NCBI GenBank assembly: GCA_026785925.1
Contig: JAJAZE010000235.1
Span: forward strand, 1-37,325
Source: Pyrinomonadaceae bacterium
Lineage (GTDB): Bacteria; Acidobacteriota; Blastocatellia; Pyrinomonadales; Pyrinomonadaceae
Length of the DNA stretch: 37,325 nt
Reading direction: 5' to 3'
Positions 1 through 8,410 of this stretch are shown in pieces. Below the pieces are notes generated by a model. That model saw only the letters and a list, made by a program, of their open reading frames with translations, was not told the origin of the DNA and ran no database searches. The position numbers and the translations under genes are program-made. Within the stretch, counting starts at the first letter, position 1. Each line of letters begins with the position of its first letter.

Positions 1-123
1 AAAGACCTCCGGCATTACCAGAACCGGATTAATCGAAAGATTTTAGCGCATACCGTCGGAGTCTTTTTTAACATTATGTTAGGCAATCAACCGCTTCAAT
101 TAGCTGGTTTGATTATTGACTGA
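1..123 (+). mobile_element. C-terminal fragment of a DDE transposase (IS982-like), cut by the window edge
   Basis: Frame 1 is open from the first base to a TGA at 121-123 and encodes 40 residues. It includes RINRKILAHTVGVFFNIMLG and ends in QLAGLIID. A basic helix followed by AHT and a hydrophobic segment with a short tail resembles the C-terminus of IS982-family transposases, which mobilise the element through a DDE active site. The catalytic residues would lie upstream and are not visible. The family call rests on this short tail only, so another DDE family such as IS5 is possible. No terminal inverted repeat could be verified in the 270 bases that follow. Confidence 0.55.
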
Positions 124-321
124 AAAAGTCGCACACAAGGTTTGGTATATATCAAAACGCAGATTCAAACGAACGAAAGGTAATCATCAGACAAATAGAT
201 TATTTTCTCTCGGTCATTTCCAAAGATGAAAGAATCTTTTGGTTAAAGTTTCGGCGAAAGCTGGAAACTAGGAATAAGAAATTAGCAAAAGATTAAGAAT
301 TGTTTGAATTTTTGATTGAAG

Positions 322-344
322 GTGTGAGTCAAAGTGTGAGTCAA
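322..344. repeat. Tandem 11-bp direct repeat beside tRNA-Arg
   Basis: GTGTGAGTCAA occurs at 322-332 and again at 334-344, a period of 12 bases. It lies between the transposase remnant and the 3' end of tRNA-Arg, in a stretch (124-390) with no convincing gene. Such repeats next to a tRNA 3' end can mark an old integration site, but no second att copy or integrase is visible here. Confidence 0.5.
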
Positions 345-345
345 C

Positions 346-369
346 AAAAAAGGCATTGTAAAAATGCCT
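346..369 (-). terminator. Intrinsic terminator of tRNA-Arg(ACG)
   Basis: The stem AGGCATT (351-357) pairs with AATGCCT (363-369). Read on the minus strand the hairpin is followed by a run of six T. It lies about 22 bases after the 3' end of the minus-strand tRNA, as expected for its terminator. Confidence 0.75.
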
Positions 370-390
370 CTAAAGTATTGAAAAATTGAA

Positions 391-464
391 TACACCCGGC
401 ATGATTCGAACATGCGACCCCTTGATTCGTAGTCAAGTACTCTATCCAGCTGAGCTACGGGTGC
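391..464 (-). tRNA. tRNA-Arg(ACG)
   Basis: On the minus strand the cloverleaf is complete. The acceptor stem is GCACCCG with CGGGTGT, closing with a G-U pair, and the discriminator is A. The anticodon arm is CTTGA-CTACGAA-TCAAG with anticodon ACG, which is read as ICG after deamination. The T arm is GCATG-TTCGAAT-CATGC. CCA is not encoded. A consensus promoter precedes it and a terminator follows, so it is a single-gene unit. A second, different tRNA-Arg(ACG) lies at 37034-37111. Confidence 0.95.
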
Positions 465-479
465 GTAAAGCAAGATTTA

Positions 480-508
480 AGACTACAAATCTTGCGCTTT
501 TGTGTCAA
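480..508 (-). promoter_or_regulatory. Sigma70-type promoter for tRNA-Arg
   Basis: On the minus strand TTGACA (503-508) is followed after exactly 17 bases by TAGTCT (480-485). The predicted start lies about 10 bases before the tRNA 5' end. The same TTGACA-type, 17-base, TA-rich layout precedes the two single tRNA-Pro genes of this window. Confidence 0.75.
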
Positions 509-558
509 GCTAAACAATTGAGAAGTGCGATTACTCCGTTTTTTTGCTTTCTAATTCC

Positions 559-1548
559 TCACTTCGCAAAATAGCCCTGCCGCGTTTTTGAGATTAGTTC
601 GGGATTGTTGACTTCGATTTTTATCGCGAGCCATTTGACGTCGCGTTTGGCGTTGGTCGGCTGATATTCAACCGTATAAAGTGCGCGTAAATCGGCGGCG
701 ACCGCCGCGTAGAGTCTGCCCATTTCTTCGAGCCGATTGATGGTGTTGAGCGTTCCGCCGGTGCGGGCGGCAAGAATTTTCAGGCGGTCGCGGGCGGCGG
801 CGAACAACGCAATCTGGATCGGTGTCGGGTCGGCGAGTTTGAACGGGTCGCCGGTCGGCAGCGCGAGCGGGTAAATCGTCACGCCCTGCGCGTCGGATTT
901 ACTCAAAATGCGGTTTAAGATTTCGCTGGTTTCGGGTTTGAGCGCGGCGACGATTTCCGATTCTTTATATTTCTCCAAAAAACTCCGGTCGCTGTCTCTG
1001 ACGGCACTGTCAACGCCGTCGGTCAAAACAATCACGGCTTTGCGGCGCGTTCCTTCTTTGGAAAGTTTTTCGAGCGCGACATCGAGAGCTTTGTAAAGCT
1101 GTGTTTTCCCGCGCCCGTTGGCGGCGGCAATTGATTCGCCGATTTTTTTGCGGTCAACTGTAAAATCAGTTCGCAGATTCACTTTATCGTAAAATTCGAT
1201 GACGGCAACGCGATCTGCGGGCGCGAGCGCGTCAACGAAACGAAAAGCCGATTGCCGAATCGTTTCCCGAAAACCGAGCGTCGAACCGGACATATCGAGA
1301 ATCATCACGACCGAAAAAGGCGCGACCGTCGGCTCGAAACTCAGAATGTTCTGCTTGATGCCGTCTTCATAAACGGTAAAATTTTCCTTGGTTAAACTCG
1401 TTATCGGTCGTCCTTTGACATCAACCACGCCGACATTCAGCCGGACAATCGAAGAATCAACTCTGATTACTTCGTCGTCCTGCGCCGCCGCAGTTAGAAA
1501 ACTTAACATCAGCAGAAAAAACAGCGTCAACGTCTTTGAAAATCGCAT
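559..1548 (-). CDS. Secreted VWA-domain protein, acidobacterial TIGR03436 type
   Basis: The product has 329 residues from the start chosen here. Starting at 1548 (MRFSKTL) places a normal Sec signal peptide at the N-terminus (hydrophobic to about residue 22, AAAQ cleavage region). The frame stays open to 1596, but that would add 16 unusual residues in front. An N-terminal beta-domain (VVDVKGRPITSLTKENFTVY) precedes a von Willebrand A domain. The metal-ion-dependent adhesion site is intact, with LDMSGST near residue 85, and a Gly-Lys-Thr-Gln segment and VLTDGVD follow. This architecture matches the VWFA-related TIGR03436 family, abundant in Acidobacteriota. It is likely exported and acts through protein or metal-dependent ligand binding; the partner is unknown. 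It is transcribed away from the kinase cluster and stands alone. Confidence 0.9.
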   Translation of the reverse strand: MRFSKTLTLFFLLMLSFLTAAAQDDEVIRVDSSIVRLNVGVVDVKGRPITSLTKENFTVYEDGIKQNILSFEPTVAPFSVVMILDMSGSTLGFRETIRQSAFRFVDALAPADRVAVIEFYDKVNLRTDFTVDRKKIGESIAAANGRGKTQLYKALDVALEKLSKEGTRRKAVIVLTDGVDSAVRDSDRSFLEKYKESEIVAALKPETSEILNRILSKSDAQGVTIYPLALPTGDPFKLADPTPIQIALFAAARDRLKILAARTGGTLNTINRLEEMGRLYAAVAADLRALYTVEYQPTNAKRDVKWLAIKIEVNNPELISKTRQGYFAK

Positions 1549-1619
1549 AATAAAATCTAAAATAATCAGACGCATCAAAACAAAACGCGGTTGCACCGGC
1601 TTTGACTGCGAAATTTATC

Positions 1620-1648
1620 TTAACATTAAAAGAATTTTGGTTTATACT
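1620..1648 (+). promoter_or_regulatory. Predicted promoter for the zinc-ribbon gene
   Basis: TTAACA (1620-1625) is separated by 17 bases from TATACT (1643-1648). Transcription would start near 1655, leaving a leader of about 70 bases before the ATG at 1725. This is inferred from consensus match only. Confidence 0.5.
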
Positions 1649-1724
1649 GTTTCGTAGTTCAATTCAAAAAATAGAATGGCAGTCTTTAATTTTTGTAACC
1701 TCGTTTTAAAAAAGGTGCGCTATT

Positions 1725-2246
1725 ATGCCCTATAAACCGAAATTTTGTTGTCAATGCGGGGAAAAGATTGACGGAATTGACAGAAGATTTTGGGCAAGCC
1801 GACGTTTTTGCGAACTCTGCGAAACCGATTTGAAAATTCACGAATGGCTGCCGCGATTTTTAGTTGGAATCGCCGTTTTATTCGGGCTTTTTGGAATAGG
1901 AAACTATTTACAAAAACCTGAAAAGCCATTAAGCGTTGCTCCGCTGCAATTTGCCGCATTAAATACGAAAAGCGACGCGATGCCGCCGAAACCTGTCGCG
2001 CAAGTTTCTCCTGCCGCAAGCGTTCAATTGCCGTCGAAACCGCCAATTGAACCGGTAGTATCATCTTTGGCAGGAAAACAACCGGACGCGCCGAAGATCG
2101 AGGCGGCGGAAAAAGTCTATTTCTGCGGCGCACCGACCAAAAAAGGAACGATGTGTTCGCGGCGCGTTAAAAACGGCGGACGCTGCTGGCAGCACGAAGG
2201 ACAAACGGCGATGCTGCCGCAGGAAAAACTACTCGCTGCTCGATAG
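1725..2246 (+). CDS. Membrane protein with two cysteine clusters (zinc ribbon plus C-terminal CxxH-type motif)
   Basis: The protein has 173 residues in three parts. Residues 7-36 hold two CxxC pairs (CCQCG and CELCE), a likely zinc ribbon. Residues about 46-63 form one membrane segment (FLVGIAVLFGLFGIGNYL). A Pro/Ala/Lys linker leads to a second cysteine cluster near 140-165, CGAPTKKGTMCSRRV followed by GGRCWQHEG. The Cys-Cys-Cys-His pattern with TKKG and CWQH resembles the small DUF5763-type zinc-binding motif; that name is from memory and was not checked. The two metal sites fall on opposite sides of the membrane if the single helix spans it. It precedes the Ser/Thr kinase in the same direction with a 109-base gap and may share its regulation. 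Function unknown. Confidence 0.8.
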   Translation: MPYKPKFCCQCGEKIDGIDRRFWASRRFCELCETDLKIHEWLPRFLVGIAVLFGLFGIGNYLQKPEKPLSVAPLQFAALNTKSDAMPPKPVAQVSPAASVQLPSKPPIEPVVSSLAGKQPDAPKIEAAEKVYFCGAPTKKGTMCSRRVKNGGRCWQHEGQTAMLPQEKLLAAR

Positions 2247-2355
2247 TCAATATTTTTTGACCTTTTCAATGTTAAAAACCGGCGTTTAGTTTTTGGAAAA
2301 GAAACTTTTCAAACGAATCGGCGTTTTTATAAATCAAGCCGAATACTAAAAAACA

Positions 2356-4290
2356 ATGAAACCGATAGCACCAAATACTTTAATTCAAAACCGATACTTA
2401 ATCGTCAATTTAATCGGCAAAGGCGGAATGGGCGAAGTTTATCTGGCGATTGACCAGCGATTGGGAAGCGCGATTGCCTTAAAACGCACTTTTTTTTCGG
2501 ACGACGCAACGCTCGGTCACGCTTTTGAACGCGAAGCGCGGACGCTCGCCCGACTGCGGCATCCGGTTTTGCCGAAGGTCAGCGACCATTTTACCGAAGA
2601 AGGAACGCAGTATCTGGTGATGGAACATATTTCGGGCGAAGATATGTCGAAACGGCTCGAAGGTTTGGAAAAACCTTTTCCGCTCAGTTGGGTTTTGTTC
2701 TGGGCAGACCAACTGCTTGACGCGCTCAATTATCTGCACGCGCACGAACCGCCGATTATTCACCGCGACATCAAACCGCAGAACCTGAAATTGACCGACG
2801 AAAATCATATCGTGCTGCTCGATTTCGGCTTGTCGAAAAATTCGGTCGGCGAAACGCGCGTGACCTCCGCCGGCAGCATCGTCGGCTACACGCCGCACTA
2901 CGCGCCGATGGAGCAGATTCGCGGCACCGGAACCGATGCGCGAAGCGATATTTACTCGCTTTCGGCGACGCTTTACCAGATTTTAACCAATAATGTTCCG
3001 CCCGACGCTCTGACGCGCGCCGATAGTTTAATCAACGGGCTGCCCGACCCGATTACGCCGATCAGCGATTTGAATGTGGAAGTTTCCAAAGTCGTCTCCG
3101 ATGTAATCATCAAAGGAATGACCATCAGCCAGGAGCAGCGTTACAAAACTGCGCGTGAAATGCAGAAATTGCTGCGCGATGGCTACGCGCAACTGCAAAC
3201 CAATATGTCGGCGAACACCATCGCGTTTAGCGCGGCGGCTCCGCAGGATATTCCACAGTCGCCGCAGAAAACCGCAGATATGGCGGGCATTCCGCTTATC
3301 AGCCACATCCCGCCGCCATCGCCGCAAACGACACCGACGGCTTTTAATTCCGGCGCGAACGGTGCAAACAGTCATTCGTCGCAGGCTCCGGCTGCCGGAA
3401 AGACCGAGCCGGATTTTGACCAGACGATTCGCTACGACGAACCGACTTCCAATTCTTTACCGAAGCAGTCCGCCATCAAAACCGAAGTATTTCTAGCTGG
3501 TTCTTTGTCCGCCGTGACAGCAGCACCGGAAGCAAGTTTTCCGAAAACCGACAATTACGCCAAAAACGATAATCTGACGCAGGACAATAATTTTTCGACG
3601 AAAAACGAGTTCGGCGGGCAAGCCGAAAATTATTCGCCCGATGCTACCGTGCCGCTGTTTACGTTTGATAAAAATAACGATTCAGTCGCGGCGGAAACTG
3701 CCGTCGGTTTTCATTCGATACCCGCAACCGATGCCAACAAAACATCGGCGGGCGCAACCTATATTCCGTTTGAAAACAACGCGCCGGGCGGAGCGACATT
3801 TACACCGGCAGTGGCGGCGGCGCAAAAGAAATCTGGCAAAGGTTTGGCAGTCGCCGGCGGACTTTTCGCGCTTTTGGTTTTGGCGGTCGGCGTTGCCGGA
3901 GTCGGCTGGTTTATGTTTGGAAGTGACGATACGACCACTGACAACGGAACGCCGACACCGATGCCGCAAGCAACCGCGTCGGTCGCGCCGAGCGTCGCGC
4001 CGACGCTCGAAATCGTGACCGGCGAAACGAACACTTCGACCGGCAGTGAAGTTCCTACATCGAGCAACACTAACAGCGTCGGAAATTCAACTGATCCGAC
4101 CAAACCGATACCGACGACAACTCAGGCGACGATTCAACCAAAGGTGCAGCCGACCGTTCCGCCGACGATCAAACCGACGACTCCGCGACCGACTCCGCAG
4201 GTAGTGACGGTAAAAACGCCGACGGCAGGTGCTAAAACTCCCGTGCCGGTGAAAACGCCGAGAGGCGGACGAACGGACATCGAGCAATAA
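2356..4290 (+). CDS. PknB-like transmembrane Ser/Thr protein kinase
   Basis: The 644-residue protein starts with a complete Hanks-type kinase domain (about 14-270). Visible motifs are the Gly loop IGKGGMGEVYLA (20-31), the ATP-anchoring Lys43, the catalytic loop HRDIKPQN with Asp138, the metal-binding DFG at 156-158, and APMEQ replacing the usual APE at 183. A Pro/Ala/Gln-rich cytoplasmic linker of about 220 residues leads to one membrane helix (about 496-522). The tail is outside the cell and rich in Thr and Pro, without a PASTA domain. It should phosphorylate Ser/Thr of unknown targets. The TPR gene begins 15 bases after its stop, so both are probably co-transcribed. The kinase assignment is secure; the signal is unknown. 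Confidence 0.95.
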   Translation: MKPIAPNTLIQNRYLIVNLIGKGGMGEVYLAIDQRLGSAIALKRTFFSDDATLGHAFEREARTLARLRHPVLPKVSDHFTEEGTQYLVMEHISGEDMSKRLEGLEKPFPLSWVLFWADQLLDALNYLHAHEPPIIHRDIKPQNLKLTDENHIVLLDFGLSKNSVGETRVTSAGSIVGYTPHYAPMEQIRGTGTDARSDIYSLSATLYQILTNNVPPDALTRADSLINGLPDPITPISDLNVEVSKVVSDVIIKGMTISQEQRYKTAREMQKLLRDGYAQLQTNMSANTIAFSAAAPQDIPQSPQKTADMAGIPLISHIPPPSPQTTPTAFNSGANGANSHSSQAPAAGKTEPDFDQTIRYDEPTSNSLPKQSAIKTEVFLAGSLSAVTAAPEASFPKTDNYAKNDNLTQDNNFSTKNEFGGQAENYSPDATVPLFTFDKNNDSVAAETAVGFHSIPATDANKTSAGATYIPFENNAPGGATFTPAVAAAQKKSGKGLAVAGGLFALLVLAVGVAGVGWFMFGSDDTTTDNGTPTPMPQATASVAPSVAPTLEIVTGETNTSTGSEVPTSSNTNSVGNSTDPTKPIPTTTQATIQPKVQPTVPPTIKPTTPRPTPQVVTVKTPTAGAKTPVPVKTPRGGRTDIEQ

Positions 4291-4305
4291 TAGAGGAATA
4301 GAGAA

Positions 4306-5718
4306 ATGAGAAAGAAAATATTTACCGCATTAGCAGTTTGTTTTTTGATGTTGACGTTATTTTCAGCTTTCATCAGCGAAATCAACGCTCAACCGAGAAA
4401 CTCGGATAACAATAAATCGAAGCCGAACGACCGCGCTAAAAAACTGGCGGCGCAGGGCGACCAATTTTTTAATCAAAAGGAATACCGCTCGGCAATCAAC
4501 AAATACGCCGAGGCAATCGTTATTTCACCGAATTATCCAGCCGCTCATTATTGGAAAGGTTACGCGCATTATTATTTGAATGAATACGATGCGGCAGTCG
4601 AAGATTTAAACCTGGCTTACAATCAGGGTTACACGAAATTGGAAATCTACAAAGTTCGCTGGTATGTAAATTTTCAGAAACAAAATTACGACGCGGCATT
4701 AAATGACGCGCAGCAGGGCTTGCGACTCGAACCGGCGAACGCTAATTTCATATCCGCACTCGGCGATATTTATTTGAACAAAGAAGATTATCCGAACGCC
4801 ATCGCCGCCTATAAAAAATCCCTCCAAATAGATCCGTCGAACGGTAACGCTCATTATTTTCTTGCGGTCAGCTATGCCGGAACCGGCGATTACGTTAATC
4901 AAGCTCTTTCGGCGGTTGAAGCAGTGCAGAAAAATACGAAATTCGTCGGCGAATCTTACCGTTTGATGGGCAATGCCCTGGTCACTGCCAAAAAACCGGA
5001 CGAAGCGATTCAGGCGTATGAGCGCGCCTTGAACGTCAAACCCGAACTTCAGGATGTCTATAATCTGTTGTCCGACCTTTACCGCAGCCAGCATCGTTTG
5101 AACGACGCGATTGCGACCGTCAGAAAAGGCGTTAAATTATTTCCCGAAGACGGCAATATGTTCGTCAGTTTGACGTGGTATTACAGTTTGGCTGACCGTC
5201 ACCAGGAAGCCGTCGTCGTCGGACAGCAAGCCGTCAAGCTGGCTCCGACGCAGTATATGGCTTTTACCAATTTATGCCGCGCTTATAACGATACGAAGCA
5301 ATATTCCCAAGCCGTGACGATGTGTACGAAAGCGTTGACGCTCCAGCCGAACGACGGCGAAACTTATCTGTATCTTGCCCGCGCTTACGATTTTCAAAAT
5401 AAACCCGATGTCGCCACCGGATTTTATAAAAAAGCGGTTGACGGATTGGTCGAATATACCAACGGCAATCCTGAGTATTCCGACGGATTTTATCTGCTCG
5501 GCAACGCTTATTACGCCAACGGGCAGCGCGATAAAGCTATCGAAGCCTATAAAAAGAATTTGGAGTTGAGTCCGAATTTCGCCAAAGGTCGCATCAATCT
5601 CGGTTTTATGTATTTTTTAAGCAACAACCTGTCGGCGGCGCGTGAACAATACACGATGCTGCTGAAGATTGACCCGACTTCCGCCGAAAAACTGAAAAAA
5701 CTGATGGATAAAAAGTAG
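4306..5718 (+). CDS. Secreted TPR-repeat protein co-transcribed with the kinase
   Basis: The protein has 470 residues. The first 29 form a Sec signal peptide (MRKKIFTALAVCFLMLTLFS, ending SEINAQ). The rest is nearly all tetratricopeptide repeats, about ten, with typical signatures such as AHYWKGYAHYYLNEYDAAVE and AYYANGQRDKAIEAYKKNLE. TPR arrays are helical scaffolds for protein binding. GAGG eight bases or so before the ATG gives a good ribosome binding site, only 15 bases from the kinase stop. A strong terminator follows. A periplasmic TPR partner of a transmembrane Ser/Thr kinase is a plausible role, but that is inference from gene order. Confidence 0.9.
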   Translation: MRKKIFTALAVCFLMLTLFSAFISEINAQPRNSDNNKSKPNDRAKKLAAQGDQFFNQKEYRSAINKYAEAIVISPNYPAAHYWKGYAHYYLNEYDAAVEDLNLAYNQGYTKLEIYKVRWYVNFQKQNYDAALNDAQQGLRLEPANANFISALGDIYLNKEDYPNAIAAYKKSLQIDPSNGNAHYFLAVSYAGTGDYVNQALSAVEAVQKNTKFVGESYRLMGNALVTAKKPDEAIQAYERALNVKPELQDVYNLLSDLYRSQHRLNDAIATVRKGVKLFPEDGNMFVSLTWYYSLADRHQEAVVVGQQAVKLAPTQYMAFTNLCRAYNDTKQYSQAVTMCTKALTLQPNDGETYLYLARAYDFQNKPDVATGFYKKAVDGLVEYTNGNPEYSDGFYLLGNAYYANGQRDKAIEAYKKNLELSPNFAKGRINLGFMYFLSNNLSAAREQYTMLLKIDPTSAEKLKKLMDKK

Positions 5719-5747
5719 ATTGGTTGTTCGATCTAACAAAAGCAAGA

Positions 5748-5782
5748 CCGCTGCAATCTTAAATTATTGCAGCGGTTTTTTT
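5748..5782 (+). terminator. Strong intrinsic terminator of the kinase-TPR operon
   Basis: CCGCTGCAAT (5748-5757) pairs perfectly with ATTGCAGCGG (5766-5775) over 10 bp with an 8-base loop, and is followed by seven T. It lies 30 bases after the TPR stop codon. Confidence 0.92.
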
Positions 5783-5842
5783 AATTGAAAATTTTAGCGA
5801 TTTTCGATCTCAGTGCGGCTGTTCAAAGGAAATTCGTGTAAA

Positions 5843-7054
5843 TTAGCCGAATATTGATTTCGACGGAAATTCAAACTGATTGCCCATCAAAAAATAAGCC
5901 AGATTCGGGCTGTCGTGCGAGCGGTCGTAACCGACGAGTTCGACGTAGGCGCGACCTAAAATATCCGCACCGCCGGCTTTGCCTTTGACTTCGCACGCGC
6001 CTTCCCAATAAACGATCATCGTCGTGCCGCGCGTGTCGAGTTCCTGTTCATTCATCACCGGCAAAACCGTCAAATCCAGATTGAACTTCGGAACTTTCAC
6101 ATTCCAGCCGCTCGGATAAATCGCGCCGGTCTGCGGACTTTTCCAAAAGCCGGTCGGCTCGATGATAAAATCGGATTTTCCGAGCGGCGTTGATTCGCCG
6201 TCCTTGTCAACAAAGTTTCCGCTCGAAAAATCCGAAACGCCGCCGACGCTGTTTCGCAATTGATAACACATCAATTCGGTTTCGTTCGACAACTGAATGC
6301 TGAACCAATCCCAGCCTTTCTGATTTTCCGTCGGTGTCCAGGTTCCGAATTCCCGGTCCATCCACGCCGCGCCGTTAAAATGCTCGGTTGCGCCGTTCCA
6401 AATCAGATCGCCTTCCATTTCCATTCGCGTATAGGAAAAATAGCGCGAAGCCTCGCCTTCGTCTTTGAACGAAACGCCGTCTTTGGCGATGCCGTTGAAA
6501 ACCGCTTTTTTCGACGGTTTCAAAGTCGCTTCAAAAACGACATCGCTGCCGATAGTGGCGCGGAGAACGTGCGCGTCTTTGGCTTCGCGCAAAGACCAAT
6601 CGCCGAGCCGCAGATGATAATGCTGCTCGCTCGCCGACGCGGGCAGATCGAAAAATCCGTTCGCGCTTTTGCGGTGCGCGTAGCGAAATTTTTTATCATT
6701 GACATCGGTCAATGCAAAATGCGCGAAATAAATCGGATTGCCTAAAAGACGCAGCGGAACGAGCGAAAATTTATCCAAATCCGTGCGGCGTTTGAAGAAA
6801 ACGAGTTCAAAACCGAAGCGTTTTCCCGAAACGGTTTCGCCGTGTCCGGTGTAATACCACCATTCGGTCTGTGCGTTGGCGTGCGCCGCCAAATCGCGCG
6901 GCAGCGAAACCGGCTCGTGTTCGGTTCCGTCGCGCAAAGTTTCGGCTTTTCCGACCAGCGTATCGGTCAAACCTTCAAAAAAAGCCGCCGTGGTTTGCTC
7001 AACGGTCTTGAAAAAGTCCTGAATCGTATCTTGAAATGTATTTGGTTCTGCCAT
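5843..7054 (-). CDS. AttH/CrtC-like (carotenoid hydratase family) lipocalin-fold protein
   Basis: The 403-residue protein has no clear signal peptide; it starts with an amphipathic segment of about 50 residues. From about residue 60 it shows the family hallmark TEWWYYTGH followed by GFELVFFKR, then YSYTRMEMEGDL-like strands (seen as YFSYTRMEMEGDL), AAWMDREFG and WDWFSIQL. These belong to the AttH / hydroxyneurosporene synthase (CrtC) superfamily, with two lipocalin-like barrels. Some members hydrate carotenoids; most, including agrobacterial AttH, have no proven reaction. No carotenoid gene is nearby, so enzyme activity should not be assumed. It is a single minus-strand gene that converges on the kinase operon. 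Confidence 0.85.
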   Translation of the reverse strand: MAEPNTFQDTIQDFFKTVEQTTAAFFEGLTDTLVGKAETLRDGTEHEPVSLPRDLAAHANAQTEWWYYTGHGETVSGKRFGFELVFFKRRTDLDKFSLVPLRLLGNPIYFAHFALTDVNDKKFRYAHRKSANGFFDLPASASEQHYHLRLGDWSLREAKDAHVLRATIGSDVVFEATLKPSKKAVFNGIAKDGVSFKDEGEASRYFSYTRMEMEGDLIWNGATEHFNGAAWMDREFGTWTPTENQKGWDWFSIQLSNETELMCYQLRNSVGGVSDFSSGNFVDKDGESTPLGKSDFIIEPTGFWKSPQTGAIYPSGWNVKVPKFNLDLTVLPVMNEQELDTRGTTMIVYWEGACEVKGKAGGADILGRAYVELVGYDRSHDSPNLAYFLMGNQFEFPSKSIFG

Positions 7055-7152
7055 ACTTCTATTTCCCTCGTCTAAATATATTTTGCTAAAACAATTTTAG
7101 AACAAATACGGCAGGTTAGGAAAACGAGCAAGTGCGGGAATTTTACAGACGA

Positions 7153-7992
7153 TTATTTATTCTTGGATTTCGGCTTGGGATTGGTATCAACATCAACGCG
7201 GTTTATTTTGAAAATAACGCGCACGGTTTCCGAGCGGTTATCAAAACTCGCCGGCACGAAAGGCGCGAGATTCGGATCGTTTTTAAGAGCTTTTTCTAAT
7301 TCGGCGACGGCTCGAATGTCGCCCGAAGGTTCGACGACTTCGGCGATTTGCGCTAAACCGCTGCCGAAAATATCGGCGACAATCACGACTTCTTCGTCCT
7401 TCATTTTTCCGCGCACGATTGATCTGGTCAGCGCAACTAACGCGCCCTGCGGATTGAGCGACGGCGAATCGCTCGAAACCATTGTGCGGGATGCCGCATA
7501 ATCGGCGGCGTTCAAATCAAAATTACTTTCCAATGCAAAAGTCCGCGAATTGGAATTTGCCAGCAGAACCGATGACTTGACCGGCGGCTGAAATCGAGCC
7601 AATTCGACGTTTTTCTCAGGAATATAAGCGGCAGAAAGCAAACTCCACAAAAGCGTCAAACCGAAAATCAATGATGCCGCCGTGCCGACCGCGTAAGGCA
7701 TCAGACGCTTTTGCAGCCATTCCTGAAAGCTCTCGACCGGCGGCAGTAAAAATTGCGTTTGACGACTTTCAGCCGCCCGCTCGACTCGATTTCGTATCAA
7801 AGCCAGCACATTATCGGACAATTCCGGGCGCGGCAAAACGCGCAAACCGGCGCGCAGCGATTGAAAATCCGCCAACTTTTGCCGGCACAGCGGACAGCGC
7901 ACCAGATGTTCGTTAAGCACAGCACGTTCCTCGCCGGTCAAAATATCGTCCAGATAAATTGATAGATTAAGTTGTAAATTTTCACATTTCAT
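7153..7992 (-). CDS. Zinc-finger (zf-HC2) transmembrane anti-sigma factor
   Basis: The protein has 279 residues. The N-terminus carries the anti-sigma zinc motif: Cys3 and H29-x3-C33-x2-C36 (EHLVRCPLCRQKL). One membrane helix lies near 100-122 (AASLIFGLTLLWSLLSAAY). The extracytoplasmic part of about 155 residues ends in a basic tail. Proteins of this design hold an ECF sigma factor at the membrane and release it on envelope stress. Its likely partner is the ECF sigma factor encoded 418 bases upstream on the same strand. The gap between sigma and anti-sigma is longer than usual and holds a doubtful small ORF and an inverted repeat. Confidence 0.88.
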   Translation of the reverse strand: MKCENLQLNLSIYLDDILTGEERAVLNEHLVRCPLCRQKLADFQSLRAGLRVLPRPELSDNVLALIRNRVERAAESRQTQFLLPPVESFQEWLQKRLMPYAVGTAASLIFGLTLLWSLLSAAYIPEKNVELARFQPPVKSSVLLANSNSRTFALESNFDLNAADYAASRTMVSSDSPSLNPQGALVALTRSIVRGKMKDEEVVIVADIFGSGLAQIAEVVEPSGDIRAVAELEKALKNDPNLAPFVPASFDNRSETVRVIFKINRVDVDTNPKPKSKNK

Positions 7993-8040
7993 TTTTTTAT
8001 TTTCAGAATTTGGATTTGTAAATCATCCAAAATCTGAAAC

Positions 8041-8295
8041 TTAAAATTGAATAACTGACTGACCCCGGCTGTTTTCCTTGTGTTTGCAATGAAAACACCG
8101 CTTTGCTCGGTTTCGGATTTGAATCGCTATCGCTTCGCCTTTGACCTCAATAGTTGTTGTTGGTCTATTTTCAAACGAAGCCAAAAACTTGCGCGATGGC
8201 TTTTCATAATTCCCGCTTCCGAACTCTTTCGTCACCTCTTGACCTCTGGTTGGCACCGTTTTTTTTGATTTAAAAGTGATACCGGGGCGAGTCAA
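8041..8295 (-). CDS. Doubtful small ORF between sigma and anti-sigma genes
   Basis: The frame encodes 84 residues from a TTG start, without a clear ribosome binding site. It is basic, with one CFHC pair near the end (RCFHCKHKENSRGQSVIQF) and no membrane segment. I recognise no family. The position between two co-directional regulatory genes and the open frame argue for a gene. The weak start, the repeat-rich surroundings and the unusual composition argue for chance or a repeat remnant. Confidence 0.3.
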   Translation of the reverse strand: MTRPGITFKSKKTVPTRGQEVTKEFGSGNYEKPSRKFLASFENRPTTTIEVKGEAIAIQIRNRAKRCFHCKHKENSRGQSVIQF

Positions 8296-8307
8296 TCATT
8301 CATTTTC

Positions 8308-8407
8308 GTTTTTAGGTTTTGGTCTTTCGTTCTTTGCCGATTAAACGAAAATCGAGAACATCAGCTTGACTCAACCGGCTGAAGACAAAAGACCAAAAAC
8401 CAAAAAC
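8308..8407. repeat. 100-bp imperfect inverted repeat after the sigma gene
   Basis: The arm 8308-8334 and the reverse complement of 8381-8407 match at about 23 of 27 positions (GGTTTTGGTCTTT core). The element starts four bases beyond the stop codon of the ECF sigma gene. It could fold as a hairpin in the sigma mRNA and limit read-through into the anti-sigma gene, or be a small mobile repeat. Confidence 0.6.
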
Positions 8408-8410
8408 TTT

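Noticed and set aside
386-574. Plus-strand 62-codon frame over tRNA-Arg
   Set aside because: It is the translated complement of the tRNA gene and its promoter.
5843-7054. Specific call as carotenoid 1,2-hydratase (crtC)
   Set aside because: The superfamily includes many non-carotenoid proteins and no carotenoid gene is near; only the fold-level call is supported.
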